Of a DNA stretch of 64,000 nucleotides, positions 1 to 7,942 are shown one piece after another. This DNA comes from Robiginitalea sp. GTDB lineage: Bacteria; Bacteroidota; Bacteroidia; Flavobacteriales; Flavobacteriaceae. Position numbers and translations under genes: made by a program. The DNA is taken from the NCBI GenBank assembly GCA_024638915.1, contig JAHEJJ010000002.1, positions 104,166-168,165 on the forward strand, read 5' to 3'. The stretch's first letter is position 1. Every line of letters starts with the position of its first letter. A model generated the notes under the pieces. That model did no database searches. It was not told the origin of the DNA and worked only from the letters and a program-made list of their open reading frames with translations.

Positions 1-87
1 ATTACAGCCGTCTGACCCGCAGGTACCATTATTCCTGCATCCTTTAGGCTGTCCCCCCGTAGTGGTTGAACAACTGTTACAACCCAT
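1..87 (-). CDS. PSP1/RicT-family protein, N-terminal fragment
   Basis: Twenty-nine codons run from an ATG at 87 off the left edge of the window. The peptide starts MGCNSCSTT and continues with a spaced Cys pattern (Cys3, 6, 17, 23, 28) and the piece PKGCRNNGTCGSDGC. This Cys-rich N-terminus is what Bacteroidota members of the PSP1 family carry (RicT/YaaT, a subunit of an iron-sulfur regulatory complex in Firmicutes). The main PSP1 domain would lie outside the window. The function in Bacteroidota is not settled. Identification rests on the N-terminal signature only. Confidence 0.75.
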   Translation of the reverse strand, partial: MGCNSCSTTTGGQPKGCRNNGTCGSDGCN

Positions 88-213
88 ATTTATTATCTTG
101 ATTTGGCAAGGAACCTGAATCCCTAACCAAAAAAGGTTCGTACTTCGTTTACACCTGTAAAGATAGGATAAATTTAAAAGGGAAGTAAACCCCTTGCTGC
201 ACTTATATCTCAG

Positions 214-245
214 TTGGAAGAAATTGAGCTCGTTTAGTATATTTA
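214..245 (+). promoter_or_regulatory. Putative promoter of the 262 gene
   Basis: TTG at 214-216, 21 bases, then TATATTTA at 238-245, one base off the Bacteroidota -7 consensus TAnnTTTG. The implied start of transcription is about ten bases before the ATG at 262. Motif match by eye only. Confidence 0.3.
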
Positions 246-261
246 TCAAAAACTATTTAAT

Positions 262-1026
262 ATGAAATTTCTCACTTTGACGATGTTGTTGTTGTGCTGC
301 GTTCTATCGCGGGCTCAGAAAGTCAAAACCAAAACCGAGAAAAACAGGTATTTTAAAGAAATTTATCAGATCGATAAAGCAAGTAAATTAAAGAACGGGG
401 CTTATGTTCAATTGAATCCGGAAAACAGAGATACGCTCTGCACGGGCAATTATGCAAAGGGACAACCGACAGGACTATGGAAATTCTACGCTCAGGAAGG
501 TACGCTATCCCATAGCTACAATTACCAAACAAAATCATTTGAAAAATTTATCAATACCGAAGTGGGTACTATTGAATTACCGGTTATGAGAAATGGAGCG
601 TTTCCTGTCGAAGAGGTAGATCGAGAACCCGTTTATTTAGGTTACAAGGGAGAATTTAAAGACCGGATATTACTTCAATTAGATATCGAGTCTCTGATAA
701 ATAAAGCCAAGAAGAAGCAAGGGATTTCCGTTCTCTCCATGGTTGTAGATGCCAGAGGGCAACCCAGGGCAATAAGGGCTGAAGAAACACATGATCTTGA
801 AATTGCCAGGATGCTGATCGCAGCGATGAAGGAGGCAACGGGCGACTGGTTACCAGCCGTCCAAAATGATGATCCAGTCAGTACTAAAATTTATCTGCTG
901 CACGACTTGCGTTTGAGCGAGGGTAGCGCATTATCTTCCACAGGACCAGAATTTACCGAAAAGCCAGGTGTTTATGTTCTAAATACCCACTTTATAGGCG
1001 TGAGACGTGCGGTGCCTTCCAATTAG
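262..1026 (+). CDS. Secreted protein with TonB C-terminal-like domain
   Basis: 254 residues. Residues 1-18 form a signal peptide ending in SRA-Q, so the protein is exported. Around residues 65-73 the piece GQPTGLWKFY resembles the repeats of MORN/YwqK-type proteins. Residues about 155-215 (VVDARGQPRAIRA, then WLPAVQNDDPV) match the pattern of the TonB C-terminal domain, in which a G-containing strand is followed by a W-x-PA-x-x-x-x-x-P-V segment. There is no N-terminal TonB anchor, so it is not a normal TonB; similar domains occur alone in many Bacteroidota periplasmic proteins of unknown role. It stands alone, converging on trhO with 22 bases between the stops. Function unknown. Confidence 0.75.
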   Translation: MKFLTLTMLLLCCVLSRAQKVKTKTEKNRYFKEIYQIDKASKLKNGAYVQLNPENRDTLCTGNYAKGQPTGLWKFYAQEGTLSHSYNYQTKSFEKFINTEVGTIELPVMRNGAFPVEEVDREPVYLGYKGEFKDRILLQLDIESLINKAKKKQGISVLSMVVDARGQPRAIRAEETHDLEIARMLIAAMKEATGDWLPAVQNDDPVSTKIYLLHDLRLSEGSALSSTGPEFTEKPGVYVLNTHFIGVRRAVPSN

Positions 1027-1048
1027 TAAGCTGTTTAAATGTTTGTTA

Positions 1049-2107
1049 TTATCTGACGTCGGATTTTGTCGGCCCTGATTTTTTAAATTTCAGCACCTCA
1101 GACCTCCCCTTTTTAAATATTTTATTGCTTACCACCTTGCCGCGTCTCCGTATTTTTTGCTCTTCAAATGGCAATGCATTTATCTCCTTACACGATTCGC
1201 TACAACAGTTTTCCATTTTTGCTGCGCAGGATTTGCACTGGATAAACAACAAGTGACAGGCCTCGTTGGCACAATTTACGTGAGTGTCACAGGCCTCGCC
1301 ACACTGATGGCACTGAGCAATTATGTCTTCGGATATCCGTTCGCCCCGCCTTTGATCGAAAACGAAATTCTTGCCCAAAAATTTGTTCTCTAATTCTTTC
1401 TGCCTGACTTGCCTGGTATATTCGATGATTCCTCCTTCAAGCTGAAATACCCGCTTAAATCCTTTGTGTTTATAATAGGCACTGGCTTTTTCACATCGAA
1501 TTCCGCCGGTGCAATACATCACCAGGTTCTTGTCTTCTTTATGTTCTGCCAACTGCTCTTCAATGATTTCCAGAGAGTCCCTAAAAGTGTCTACATCTGG
1601 GGTGATGGCATTCTGAAAATGCCCGATCTCGCTTTCATAATGATTGCGCATGTCGACAACAACAGTGTCGGGATCTTCGATAATTGTGTTGAATTGTTCG
1701 GCATTGAGGTGAACCCCCCTATTGGTAACATCAAAACTTGCATCGTTCAAACCGTCAGCAACTATCTTTTTTCTAACTTTTACTTTGAGCTTCAGAAAGG
1801 ATTTGTTGTCTTGTTCAATGGCGATATTAAGACGTACCCCTTCTAGGAAACTAATACTGTCTAGATGGTCCTTAAACGCATTGAAATTTTCTGAAGGAAC
1901 GGATAATTGGGCATTGATGCCTTCGGAGGCGATATAAATCCTTCCTAAGACATCCAAATGGTTCCAGTGAATAAAAAGGTAATCCCTTAAAAGCCGTGGG
2001 TTACCAATGTGTGCGTACTTATAGAAAGATATCGTAAGCCTGTCCTTACCGGCCTTATCGATAAGGGCTTCCCTTTCCTTAGCACTTAAAGTATTGTACA
2101 GTTGCAT
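1049..2107 (-). CDS. trhO: tRNA uridine-34 hydroxylase TrhO (rhodanese family)
   Basis: 352 residues, the usual length for TrhO/YceA. The family uses oxygen to hydroxylate uridine 34 of certain tRNAs, the first step towards 5-methoxyuridine-type modification. An N-terminal acylphosphatase-like domain (about 1-110) is followed by a rhodanese domain (about 130-235) with the catalytic-Cys loop MYCTGGIRCEKA. The C-terminal tail holds many Cys in CxxC pairs (CHQCGEACDTHVNCANEAC), probably a zinc site, as in family members. The ATG at 2107 gives the expected N-terminus. It diverges from recA across a 301-base gap. Confidence 0.93.
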   Translation of the reverse strand: MQLYNTLSAKEREALIDKAGKDRLTISFYKYAHIGNPRLLRDYLFIHWNHLDVLGRIYIASEGINAQLSVPSENFNAFKDHLDSISFLEGVRLNIAIEQDNKSFLKLKVKVRKKIVADGLNDASFDVTNRGVHLNAEQFNTIIEDPDTVVVDMRNHYESEIGHFQNAITPDVDTFRDSLEIIEEQLAEHKEDKNLVMYCTGGIRCEKASAYYKHKGFKRVFQLEGGIIEYTRQVRQKELENKFLGKNFVFDQRRGERISEDIIAQCHQCGEACDTHVNCANEACHLLFIQCKSCAAKMENCCSESCKEINALPFEEQKIRRRGKVVSNKIFKKGRSEVLKFKKSGPTKSDVR

Positions 2108-2178
2108 GCTATACCAATGATTAAGTTTAAAGAATAGTCCTCGGCAAAATTAGAGATAATTATCAGGTACACAATGAA

Positions 2179-2208
2179 AAAGAGCTTTGAAAGACTTCAA
2201 AGCTCTTT
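2179..2208 (-). terminator. Strong hairpin terminator of a small minus-strand unit
   Basis: A perfect 13-bp inverted repeat (2179-2191 and 2196-2208) around a four-base loop. Read on the minus strand the stem ends in a run of T (CTTTTTCATT), the intrinsic-terminator arrangement. It cannot serve trhO or recA, because both start rather than end near here, so it must end a transcript arising within the gap. Confidence 0.65.
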
Positions 2209-2233
2209 ATAGGCCATACCGTTATCTTCTTTT

Positions 2234-2356
2234 TCATAGATACACTAATGAGGTATTGGCCACAGCTGCATTAGCTGTTTTATCCTTGAATTTATCGGTG
2301 TAGAATGAACGCTTTTTATTATGATACTCAGGAGCCAAAAAGGTTGCTTACTGCAT
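2234..2356 (-). pseudogene. Small 40-codon gene interrupted by TAA at codon 3, or recoded/noncoding RNA
   Basis: Reading on the minus strand from the ATG at 2356: Met, Gln, TAA, then 37 open codons ending in TGA at 2234. The peptide after the stop (ATFLAPEYHNKKR, later DKFKDKTANAAV) has a coding-like composition. A promoter-like sequence lies just upstream (2366-2398) and a strong terminator follows the last codon by 26 bases. The simplest reading is a small gene killed by one nonsense change (for example CAA to TAA) or a sequencing error. Alternatives are a start at the in-frame TTG (codon 7) or a short noncoding RNA. I do not recognise the peptide. Confidence 0.4.
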
Positions 2357-2385
2357 TGTTATATCCAAAATGAATGGTAATTTAG
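2356..2385 (+). promoter_or_regulatory. Putative recA promoter
   Basis: TTG at 2356-2358, 19 bases, then TAATTTAG at 2378-2385, one base from the Bacteroidota -7 consensus. It would start transcription about 15-20 bases before the recA ATG. It overlaps the opposite-strand promoter at 2366-2398, so the two would compete. No LexA/SOS box recognised. Confidence 0.35.
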
Positions 2386-2398
2386 CTCTCCTATCAAA
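2366..2398 (-). promoter_or_regulatory. Putative promoter of the small minus-strand unit
   Basis: On the minus strand TTTG (2398-2395) is followed after 21 bases by TCATTTTG (2373-2366), one base off TAnnTTTG. The predicted start, near 2360, is only a few bases before the ATG at 2356. With the terminator at 2179-2208 it defines a transcript of about 180 bases. Confidence 0.4.
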
Positions 2399-2408
2399 AA
2401 AACTGTAA

Positions 2409-3413
2409 ATGAGCGAGAAAGAAGCAAAATTAAAGGCGTTAAAACTCACCCTTGATAAACTTGACAAGACTTACGGTAAAGGAGCCGTTATGAAGATGGG
2501 TGATCATGTGATTGAAGACGTGGAAGTGATCCCTTCCGGTTCCATTGGCCTTGATCTGGCAATGGGTGTCGGGGGTTATCCAAGGGGTCGCGTCATCGAG
2601 ATTTACGGCCCGGAGTCCTCCGGTAAGACGACCCTTACTCTGCATGCCATAGCAGAAGCTCAGAAAAATGGAGGTATTGCGGCATTTATCGATGCAGAAC
2701 ACGCTTTTGATCGGTTCTACGCCAAAAATTTAGGTATCGACATCGATAATCTTATCATTTCGCAGCCCGATCATGGTGAGCAGGCCCTCGAAATTGCCGA
2801 TAATCTCATTCGCTCTGGTGCCATAGATATCGTCATTATCGATTCCGTGGCGGCGCTGACCCCAAAAAGCGAAATCGAGGGTGAAATGGGAGATTCTAAA
2901 ATGGGGCTGCATGCGCGCCTGATGTCACAGGCTCTTAGGAAGCTTACCGCTTCGATCAGCAAGACCCGCTGTACGGTCGTTTTTATCAACCAGCTTCGTG
3001 AAAAGATCGGCGTAATGTTCGGAAATCCCGAAACCACTACCGGAGGGAATGCCCTGAAATTTTATGCCTCTGTTCGCCTCGATATCAGAAGATCTACCCA
3101 AATAAAGGATACAGACGGCAGGGTCCTGGGCAACAAGACCCGCGTAAAAGTGGTTAAGAACAAGGTGGCTCCGCCATTCAAAACCGCAGAATTCGACATT
3201 ATGTATGGAGAAGGAATCTCTAAAGTAGGTGAGATTCTCGACCTTGGAGTGGATTATGAGATCATCAAGAAAAGTGGCTCCTGGTTCAGCTACGGAGACA
3301 CAAAACTTGGCCAGGGCCGTGATGCTGTTAAGGCTCTAATCAGCGATAACCCGGAACTCCTTGAGGAACTCGAGGAAAAGATCAAGGAAGCTATACAGAC
3401 TGTGAAGGCATAG
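2409..3413 (+). CDS. recA: Recombinase RecA
   Basis: 334 residues, full length. RecA forms ATP-dependent filaments on single-stranded DNA, drives strand exchange in recombinational repair, and triggers LexA-type autocleavage where present. Walker [10 protein letters not shown] lies at residues 67-75, the Walker B strand IDIVIIDS follows, and the L2-loop region with [17 protein letters not shown] is intact. The N-terminus is typical ([13 protein letters not shown]). It is monocistronic here, followed by 80 bases before a lipoprotein gene. Confidence 0.99.
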   Translation: MSEKEAKLKALKLTLDKLDKTYGKGAVMKMGDHVIEDVEVIPSGSIGLDLAMGVGGYPRGRVIEIYGPESSGKTTLTLHAIAEAQKNGGIAAFIDAEHAFDRFYAKNLGIDIDNLIISQPDHGEQALEIADNLIRSGAIDIVIIDSVAALTPKSEIEGEMGDSKMGLHARLMSQALRKLTASISKTRCTVVFINQLREKIGVMFGNPETTTGGNALKFYASVRLDIRRSTQIKDTDGRVLGNKTRVKVVKNKVAPPFKTAEFDIMYGEGISKVGEILDLGVDYEIIKKSGSWFSYGDTKLGQGRDAVKALISDNPELLEELEEKIKEAIQTVKA

Positions 3414-3505
3414 TCTAAAAAAGCTTCTATATTTTTAAAGTGCGTTTTCTAAGCAACCTTTAGCCCTGGTTTTCATCTTTTTGTTAATGATATTGCGTGA
3501 TGATC

Positions 3506-3922
3506 ATGAAGAAAACGTTCTTACTCATACTCTGCTGTGTCGCCATTTCTATTACTTCATGCAGCCTTAATGACGACAATGTAAAATTTCATTTTGTTCC
3601 ATTGCAGATCGTAGATGCAGAGTTTCCGGATTCATTCACCCTGAACGAAACTTACAATATCAAGATTACCTATATCGTACCCAACAATTGTATAGCATTT
3701 GAAGGATTCGATATCAGTAATATTGATGTTACCAGCAGGAACATTGTGGCTATAGGCTCTGAACGTGAAAATGAGAATTGCAATCTCATCGCGGTTGAAG
3801 CCGAAAATTCATTCGATTTTACTTGTTTGTATGAAGGCACGTACTACTTCAGAATGTGGTCTGGAGAAGACGAAAACGGAGAGCAGCAATATATTGAATT
3901 GGAGGTTCCTGTAGTTCCTTAG
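3506..3922 (+). CDS. Small hypothetical lipoprotein
   Basis: About 138 residues from the ATG at 3506. GTG (3497) and ATG (3500) are in-frame alternatives, but 3506 gives the cleanest signal, MKKTFLLILCCVAIS followed by the lipobox ITSC. After lipidation the mature chain is acidic and strand-rich, with three Cys and the pattern CLYEGTYYFRMW near the C-terminus, suggesting a single immunoglobulin-like beta-sandwich. I do not recognise a named family. It precedes the ECF sigma gene by 36 bases, so the three genes 3506-6004 may be transcribed together. Confidence 0.7.
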   Translation: MKKTFLLILCCVAISITSCSLNDDNVKFHFVPLQIVDAEFPDSFTLNETYNIKITYIVPNNCIAFEGFDISNIDVTSRNIVAIGSERENENCNLIAVEAENSFDFTCLYEGTYYFRMWSGEDENGEQQYIELEVPVVP

Positions 3923-3958
3923 TCAGCCATCAGGACCGATTATATTCTAACCAACATT

Positions 3959-4492
3959 TTGAGTAGCATAGAGGAACTCATATCAGGTTGTAAGAAGGGA
4001 GACAGGAGATCCCAGGAACAATTGTACAAGCAATATGCAGGTAAATTGTTCGGCGTCTGTCTGAAATACTCGCGCAATAAGGTGGAAGCAGAAGATAGTC
4101 TTCACGATAGTTTCATGACTATCTATGATAAAATTGGGCAGTATAAATCTAAAGGGTCATTCGAAGGCTGGATGAAAAGGATTGCGATCAATACGGTACT
4201 GCAGAAATACCGCAAAGAACAACACCTAAAAGTGGTGAGTGAAAATCTCATGGAGGAGATCGAACGGGAAGAATTGTACCACGATATCAGCCTTCAGACA
4301 CTCTTGAGATATATACAGGAATTACCCAATAAGTACAGGCTGACCTTTAATATGTATGTGCTGGATGGATATTCCCATAAAGAGATCAGCGAAACTTTGG
4401 GGACATCGTTGGGCACATCAAAATCTAATCTGGCAAGAGCGAGGATGATATTGAGAGAGAAGATTAAAAAGCAAAATATCAACATAGCCTAA
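3959..4492 (+). CDS. ECF-type RNA polymerase sigma factor
   Basis: 177 residues from a TTG start; no better ATG exists upstream. Region 2 is clear at about 25-90 (EDSLHDSFMTIYDKI, then FEGWMKRIAINT), and region 4, a helix-turn-helix, at about 120-170 (YSHKEISETLGTSLGTSKSNLARAR). This is the group 4 sigma layout with no region 1 or 3. The next gene starts nine bases after its stop and has an N-terminal segment resembling membrane anti-sigma factors, so the two probably form a sigma/anti-sigma pair. The TTG start may keep its translation low. The target regulon is unknown. Confidence 0.92.
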   Translation: MSSIEELISGCKKGDRRSQEQLYKQYAGKLFGVCLKYSRNKVEAEDSLHDSFMTIYDKIGQYKSKGSFEGWMKRIAINTVLQKYRKEQHLKVVSENLMEEIEREELYHDISLQTLLRYIQELPNKYRLTFNMYVLDGYSHKEISETLGTSLGTSKSNLARARMILREKIKKQNINIA

Positions 4493-4501
4493 TACCACAG
4501 A

Positions 4502-6004
4502 ATGAACAAAAAGGATATAGACAAATTGTTTCAGGACAAACTGGGGGATTTCCATGAGATACCGGATGAAAAGGTATGGAAGTCCATAGAGCAGTCTCTG
4601 GATCAACGAAAAAAATCGAGAAGAATTATCCCGATTTGGTGGAAACTGGGTGGCGTGGCTGCATTGCTTATGCTCGCCCTTCTGGTATGGAATCCTTTTT
4701 CCAGCCCGGAGCCTGTTAGTCCTACTATTACTGATATTGAAAAAACAATGCCAGAAAATCCATCACCAAAGAAGGGCAAATCTAAGCCGGAATTGGAAAT
4801 TCCTGCCTCTGAGATCAGCTTCACCGATGAGAATGCAGTTCCCAGTACGGAGACAAAGAGGACACAGAATGAATCGGTTACCAATAATGTTAAGGTCGCT
4901 TCCGGGGATGCGTCAAAATCAACCACCCGGCCATCGGTATCTGCTTCTGAGGAGCTAGGCGGCTTAAATGATCCTGTGGTTGATAATACCACGACCACTG
5001 AATTTGTCGATACAGGCAAAGCCGATGATCGATCGGAGAAAGAAGTCACACAAGCCGAGCCAACCCAGGAATTATTCGAGGAAATTACTGACCGAAACAA
5101 TGCTGTAGCTGATAGAGAAACGGAACCAACTGAGGCGGAGAAAAATCCCGCTGCCATGGCAACCCAGACGGAAATAGCCGAGCAAGTCATGGACAAGGAG
5201 ATCCCTGAAGAATCGGGGAAAAAATCCATTTTCGATGAAATTAACCAGGAAGAAGATCCACTGGTAGAATCATCGGGTCCTAAATGGTCCGTCGGGCCCA
5301 GCATCGCACCGGTTTATTTCAACTCTTTTGGGGATGGATCGCCCATTCACTCCAATTTTGCTTCTAATTCCAAGTCGGGTAACGTTAATCTGAGCTATGG
5401 GGTAGCGGTGAGCTATGATGTATCTAAGAAACTAAGCCTCCGTTCCGGTGTGCATAAGGTCGATTACGGCTATAATACAAATGATATTACATTTTCCTCT
5501 TCTCTTGTTGCATCGACCAGTGCAGAGATAACCAATATAAACTACAACAGCAATTCAAGAAATCTCGTGGTTGAAAGTAATTCGGCACGAACACCTGCTC
5601 AGGATTTTGCGCTCAATGATATCGTGGCGCAAAGTCCCTCCAGAAATGGCAGAATGGTTCAGGAAATTGGATATCTGGAAGTACCTCTGGAGCTTAACTA
5701 TGCCTTACTGGACCGTAAGCTTGGCATCAATCTCATCGGGGGATTCAGTTCGCTTTTCCTGGTCAATAATGCTGTCACCCTCGAATCTTCGGGTTCATCC
5801 ACAGAAATGGGAGAAGCCAATAATTTAAACGATCTTAATTTTAGTACCAATGTTGGACTGGGAATCAACTACAGGCTTAATGACAAAATGAAAGTTCACC
5901 TCGAACCGATGTTTAAATATCAAATGAATATGTTCTCGGAGGTTGAAGGTGATTTTCAACCCTATTCCCTTGGTGTATATACCGGAATGAGTTTTAAATT
6001 TTAG
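4502..6004 (+). CDS. Single-span membrane protein with C-terminal beta-barrel-like domain, putative anti-sigma partner
   Basis: 500 residues. Residues 1-42 are cytoplasmic and charged (IDKLFQDKLGDFHEIPDEKVW), resembling the N-terminus of Bacteroidota anti-sigma factors. One membrane span lies at about 46-65 (WWKLGGVAALLMLALLVW). Residues about 70-255 are low-complexity, acidic and rich in Thr/Ser/Glu. Residues about 260-500 alternate polar and aromatic/hydrophobic strands and end in GVYTGMSFKF, like outer-membrane beta-barrel domains. The order inner-membrane anchor, periplasm-crossing linker, barrel-like domain is odd. It is directly downstream of the sigma gene. Function inferred from context. 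Confidence 0.75.
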   Translation: MNKKDIDKLFQDKLGDFHEIPDEKVWKSIEQSLDQRKKSRRIIPIWWKLGGVAALLMLALLVWNPFSSPEPVSPTITDIEKTMPENPSPKKGKSKPELEIPASEISFTDENAVPSTETKRTQNESVTNNVKVASGDASKSTTRPSVSASEELGGLNDPVVDNTTTTEFVDTGKADDRSEKEVTQAEPTQELFEEITDRNNAVADRETEPTEAEKNPAAMATQTEIAEQVMDKEIPEESGKKSIFDEINQEEDPLVESSGPKWSVGPSIAPVYFNSFGDGSPIHSNFASNSKSGNVNLSYGVAVSYDVSKKLSLRSGVHKVDYGYNTNDITFSSSLVASTSAEITNINYNSNSRNLVVESNSARTPAQDFALNDIVAQSPSRNGRMVQEIGYLEVPLELNYALLDRKLGINLIGGFSSLFLVNNAVTLESSGSSTEMGEANNLNDLNFSTNVGLGINYRLNDKMKVHLEPMFKYQMNMFSEVEGDFQPYSLGVYTGMSFKF

Positions 6005-6077
6005 TGTGAAAGAGAAGATAATGTTCAATAACGATGTTGGTTAGATCAGTTATAGCTTTAGCGCGATAACTATCAGA

Positions 6078-6109
6078 ACACCCCGCAGCCACAAAGCGGG
6101 GTGTTTTTG
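6078..6109 (+). terminator. Intrinsic terminator after the sigma operon
   Basis: A G+C-rich 9-bp stem, ACACCCCGC (6078-6086) and GCGGGGTGT (6096-6104), followed by TTTTG on the plus strand. It lies 74 bases beyond the stop at 6004 and before the convergent acyltransferase gene. Confidence 0.85.
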
Positions 6110-6130
6110 TTTATTTACATTTATTACCCA

Positions 6131-6880
6131 TCAGGTAGAACCAGTGGTGGCAAGCAACTCGTTCAATATGACATTCCTGACGGCTTCTCTGAGTTCAGAT
6201 TTTTGGCCTTCCTGTAATTGATCGGTTTGAAAAAATCGATGAATCTTAGCTTTCAATGGCCCCGGACTACCTGCAAAAAAAGTAAATGGAAATCTACGCT
6301 TATTGTCGTGGAAAGTGATTGGGACCACTGGTATGTTGTGTGCAATCGCCATTTTAAAGGCTCCATCTTTAAACTGATCCAGAATTACGCTTTCGTCGGG
6401 TACTCCAGCTTCTGGAAAAATGCAGATACTCAGGCCGTTGTTAAGCCGCTTTTGCGCCCTGATATAAACGGCGGTACGGCTTCTACTATCCTCGCGGTCG
6501 ACCATAATGCATGCCCGTTTATAAAAAAATCCAAAGACAGGGATCTTAACCAGTTCTTTTTTTCCCACAAATACAAATGGATTCTTGCTAGCTCTCAGCA
6601 TCAGCATGATATCGAGCATGCTGGTATGATTGGCCACCAGCATATAGCTCTTGCCCCGCATCATTTTTTCTTCCCGGATAATTCGTGGAGGGCATCCCAT
6701 GCCATATAAGATCACATTGGCCCAGATATTCCTGGCCAGCCAGAAGAATTCACTGTATGTCTTCTCTGAAAGGGTAAAAGCGACCAACAGCGGTAAAAAT
6801 AAAAATATAGGGATCGCGACCAGAACATAAAACCAAATACGATATAGGGATTGTCCTATTTTGAGCAGAGAGGCAGGCAT
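6131..6880 (-). CDS. plsC: 1-acyl-sn-glycerol-3-phosphate acyltransferase (PlsC family)
   Basis: 249 residues. The family moves an acyl chain to lysophosphatidic acid to make phosphatidic acid at the inner membrane. A hydrophobic N-terminal segment (about 12-40) precedes the catalytic motif VANHTSMLD (NHxxxxD) near residue 82, the FPEAG motif (about 155) and the VPITF motif (about 187). It lies head to head with trpS, 72 bases between starts. Substrate assignment is by family; a lyso-ornithine-lipid acyltransferase is possible. Confidence 0.88.
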   Translation of the reverse strand: MPASLLKIGQSLYRIWFYVLVAIPIFLFLPLLVAFTLSEKTYSEFFWLARNIWANVILYGMGCPPRIIREEKMMRGKSYMLVANHTSMLDIMLMLRASKNPFVFVGKKELVKIPVFGFFYKRACIMVDREDSRSRTAVYIRAQKRLNNGLSICIFPEAGVPDESVILDQFKDGAFKMAIAHNIPVVPITFHDNKRRFPFTFFAGSPGPLKAKIHRFFQTDQLQEGQKSELREAVRNVILNELLATTGST

Positions 6881-6923
6881 AAATTCAAAAGTAACAATTT
6901 TAGTAGGGTTCTGGGATTTCTTT

Positions 6924-6931
6924 TACTTTTG
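6924..6931 (+). promoter_or_regulatory. -7 box of trpS
   Basis: TACTTTTG, an exact fit to TAnnTTTG, 22 bases before the ATG at 6953. The upstream -33 element is weak (TTTTAG at 6898-6903). It supports 6953 rather than an upstream start. Confidence 0.45.
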
Positions 6932-6952
6932 TCATTCCGAGAAAATTTGGGT

Positions 6953-7921
6953 ATGAAAAGAATCCTTACCGGCATACAAAGTACAGGGACTCCTCATTTG
7001 GGTAATATTCTGGGCGCTATAATTCCCGCAATCGAAATGGCACAAAAGAAACAGACAGAGTCTTTTCTTTTTATTGCCGATATGCATTCACTGACTCAGA
7101 TCAAGGATGGAATCAGCTTGCGAGACAATACGTATGCCACTGCGGCCGCCTGGCTTGCTTTTGGGCTTGACGCGGAAAAAACAGTTTTCTACAGGCAAAG
7201 CGACGTTCCACAGGTAACCGAACTGGCCTGGTACCTGAGTTGTTTCTTCCCTTACCAGCGCCTTACCCTGGCGCATTCATTTAAGGATAAAGCAAATCGC
7301 CTTGAAGATGTCAATGCTGGCCTCTTTACCTATCCGATGTTAATGGCTGCCGATATTCTTTTGTATGATGCTGAGATAGTACCGGTGGGCAAGGATCAGC
7401 TACAACACCTGGAAATGACCAGGGATGTTGTCTCAAGGTTTCATGCGCAGATGGGTGAGACCTTTGTGCTCCCGGAAGCTCAGGTACAGGAGGATACGCA
7501 GATCGTACCCGGAGTAGATGGGGAAAAAATGAGCAAAAGCAAGAACAATACCATCGATATATTTTTACCCGAAAAAAAGCTTCGTAAGCAGATCATGGGT
7601 ATTGTTACCGACAGCACGCCGCTGGAAGAACCCAAGGACCCTGATTCGGATAATGTCTTTGCTTTGTACCGACTTCTCGCTTCTAATGAACAAATCAGCG
7701 CGATGCGCAAAAATTATACAGGGGGCAATTATGGGTACGGGCATGCCAAACAAGAGCTGTACGAATTAATCCTCGAAAGATTCGGACCTATGCGGGAAAA
7801 GTTCAGCCACTATATCGAGCATCCTGAAGAACTGGATGAAATCCTTAAACAAGGAGCCACCAAAGCCCATCTGGTTGCAGAAGATGTGCTCGCCAGGGTT
7901 CGCTCAAGGTTGGGATATTGA
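6953..7921 (+). CDS. trpS: Tryptophanyl-tRNA synthetase
   Basis: 322 residues from the ATG at 6953 (MKRILTGIQSTG), the normal length and start; the frame is open further upstream but that extension lies before the promoter. The enzyme charges tRNA-Trp with tryptophan. The class I signatures are present: TPHLGN (HIGH equivalent, about 12-17) and KMSKS at 192-196. It converges on dprA with 21 bases between stops. Confidence 0.97.
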   Translation: MKRILTGIQSTGTPHLGNILGAIIPAIEMAQKKQTESFLFIADMHSLTQIKDGISLRDNTYATAAAWLAFGLDAEKTVFYRQSDVPQVTELAWYLSCFFPYQRLTLAHSFKDKANRLEDVNAGLFTYPMLMAADILLYDAEIVPVGKDQLQHLEMTRDVVSRFHAQMGETFVLPEAQVQEDTQIVPGVDGEKMSKSKNNTIDIFLPEKKLRKQIMGIVTDSTPLEEPKDPDSDNVFALYRLLASNEQISAMRKNYTGGNYGYGHAKQELYELILERFGPMREKFSHYIEHPEELDEILKQGATKAHLVAEDVLARVRSRLGY

Positions 7922-7942
7922 ACCCGCTGCAGTTTATGTTGG

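Noticed and set aside
4603..5304. 233-codon open frame on the minus strand
   Set aside because: Exact shadow of the linker region of the 4502-6004 gene; Ser/Val-rich with no family pattern, while the plus strand has operon context.
6218..6709. 163-codon plus-strand frame
   Set aside because: Lies inside plsC, whose catalytic motifs read on the other strand.
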